NCBI GenBank assembly: GCA_023846275.1
Contig: JAIUJO010000083.1
Location: 1,141,774-1,205,773 of the forward strand
Direction: 5' to 3'
DNA: 64,000 nucleotides
Source: Vanilla planifolia
Lineage: Eukaryota > Streptophyta > Magnoliopsida > Asparagales > Orchidaceae
The position numbers were made by a program, and so were the translations under genes. The notes under the pieces were generated by a model. That model ran no database searches, had not been told where the DNA came from, and was given only the letters and a program-made list of their open reading frames with translations. The first letter of the stretch is position 1, and the number at the start of each line of letters is the position of its first letter. Of the stretch, positions 63,911-64,000 are shown in pieces.

Positions 63911-64000
63911 TAGGGTCTAATTTAGAGCCTACAATACTAAAGATTCTTGAATAATTATTAAGGAATATTAAAGGATATTACACATTAATCATGGTTAGGT
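63910..64000 (-). repeat. Beginning of a further LTR of the same family, cut by window edge
   Basis: Matches LTR 1 at 25731-25815: 'gagcctacaatactaaagat' is identical, with 'gtctaa.ttag' before it and 'ttagg.tttggt'-like sequence after. Same orientation as the other LTR copies. Only the first about 90 bases that align are inside the window; 63640-63910 may belong to it but does not align clearly. Confidence 0.65.

Noticed and set aside
1-64000. Search for CRISPR arrays, tRNA or rRNA genes, organellar DNA inserts and toxin genes
   Set aside because: No regularly spaced repeats, no tRNA-like cloverleaf boxes, no rRNA core motifs and no recognisable plastid or mitochondrial genes were seen. The A+T-rich blocks do not resemble organellar coding sequence.

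Overview
This window is a gene-free, extremely A+T-rich stretch of nuclear DNA (about three quarters A+T by eye, CG dinucleotides scarce). It looks like a land plant, probably a flowering plant. The evidence is the repeat families: decayed Ty3/gypsy (chromovirus-like) and Ty1/copia (SIRE/Maximus-like) relics, and a plant-type LINE ORF1 of the DUF4283 kind. I find no intact host gene, tRNA, rRNA, CRISPR array or bacterial-style operon. The longest open frame is 130 codons and lies inside an LTR. The species cannot be named from this sequence.

Layout. 1-1290: no gene. 1640-4035: minus-strand Ty1/copia fossil in which the reverse-transcriptase region occurs twice. 4090-4345: plus-strand Ty3/gypsy RNase H relic. 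4530-23150: non-coding block, copy 1. 23150-25600: minus-strand Ty3/gypsy fragment (gag end, protease, start of RT). 25640-30840: minus-strand LTR retrotransposon fossil with two LTRs, gag, protease and integrase tail. 30841-32840: spacer. 32840-54585: block, copy 2. 54585-57500: spacer. 57500-59300: minus-strand LINE ORF1-like relic containing a young 123-bp tandem duplication. 59300-61300: unrecognised, with two open stretches. 61350-62340: possible orphan LTR. 63910-64000: start of another LTR of the 25640-30840 family, cut by the window edge.

The most interesting structure is the block. It occurs twice in direct orientation, about 28-31 kb apart, clearly related but strongly diverged, with different neighbours at all four edges. 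Within each copy, the first 10-12 kb form a giant imperfect inverted repeat centred near 8.6 kb (copy 1) and 40 kb (copy 2). Each arm is built of two tandem copies of a roughly 2-3 kb unit. The remaining 7-10 kb shows alternating T-rich and A-rich strand blocks in the same order in both copies. Differences between the copies act as 'empty sites' that reveal later events: a 2.4-kb insert only in copy 1, a partial LTR element flanked by about 200-bp direct repeats only in copy 2, extra segments in copy 2, a 119-bp tandem duplication only in copy 1, and a microsatellite expanded only in copy 2.

All calls rest on reading and comparing the sequence by eye. Boundaries are approximate (tens of bases) unless a motif fixes them, and no percentage identity was computed except for the 123-bp repeat, where mismatches were counted.
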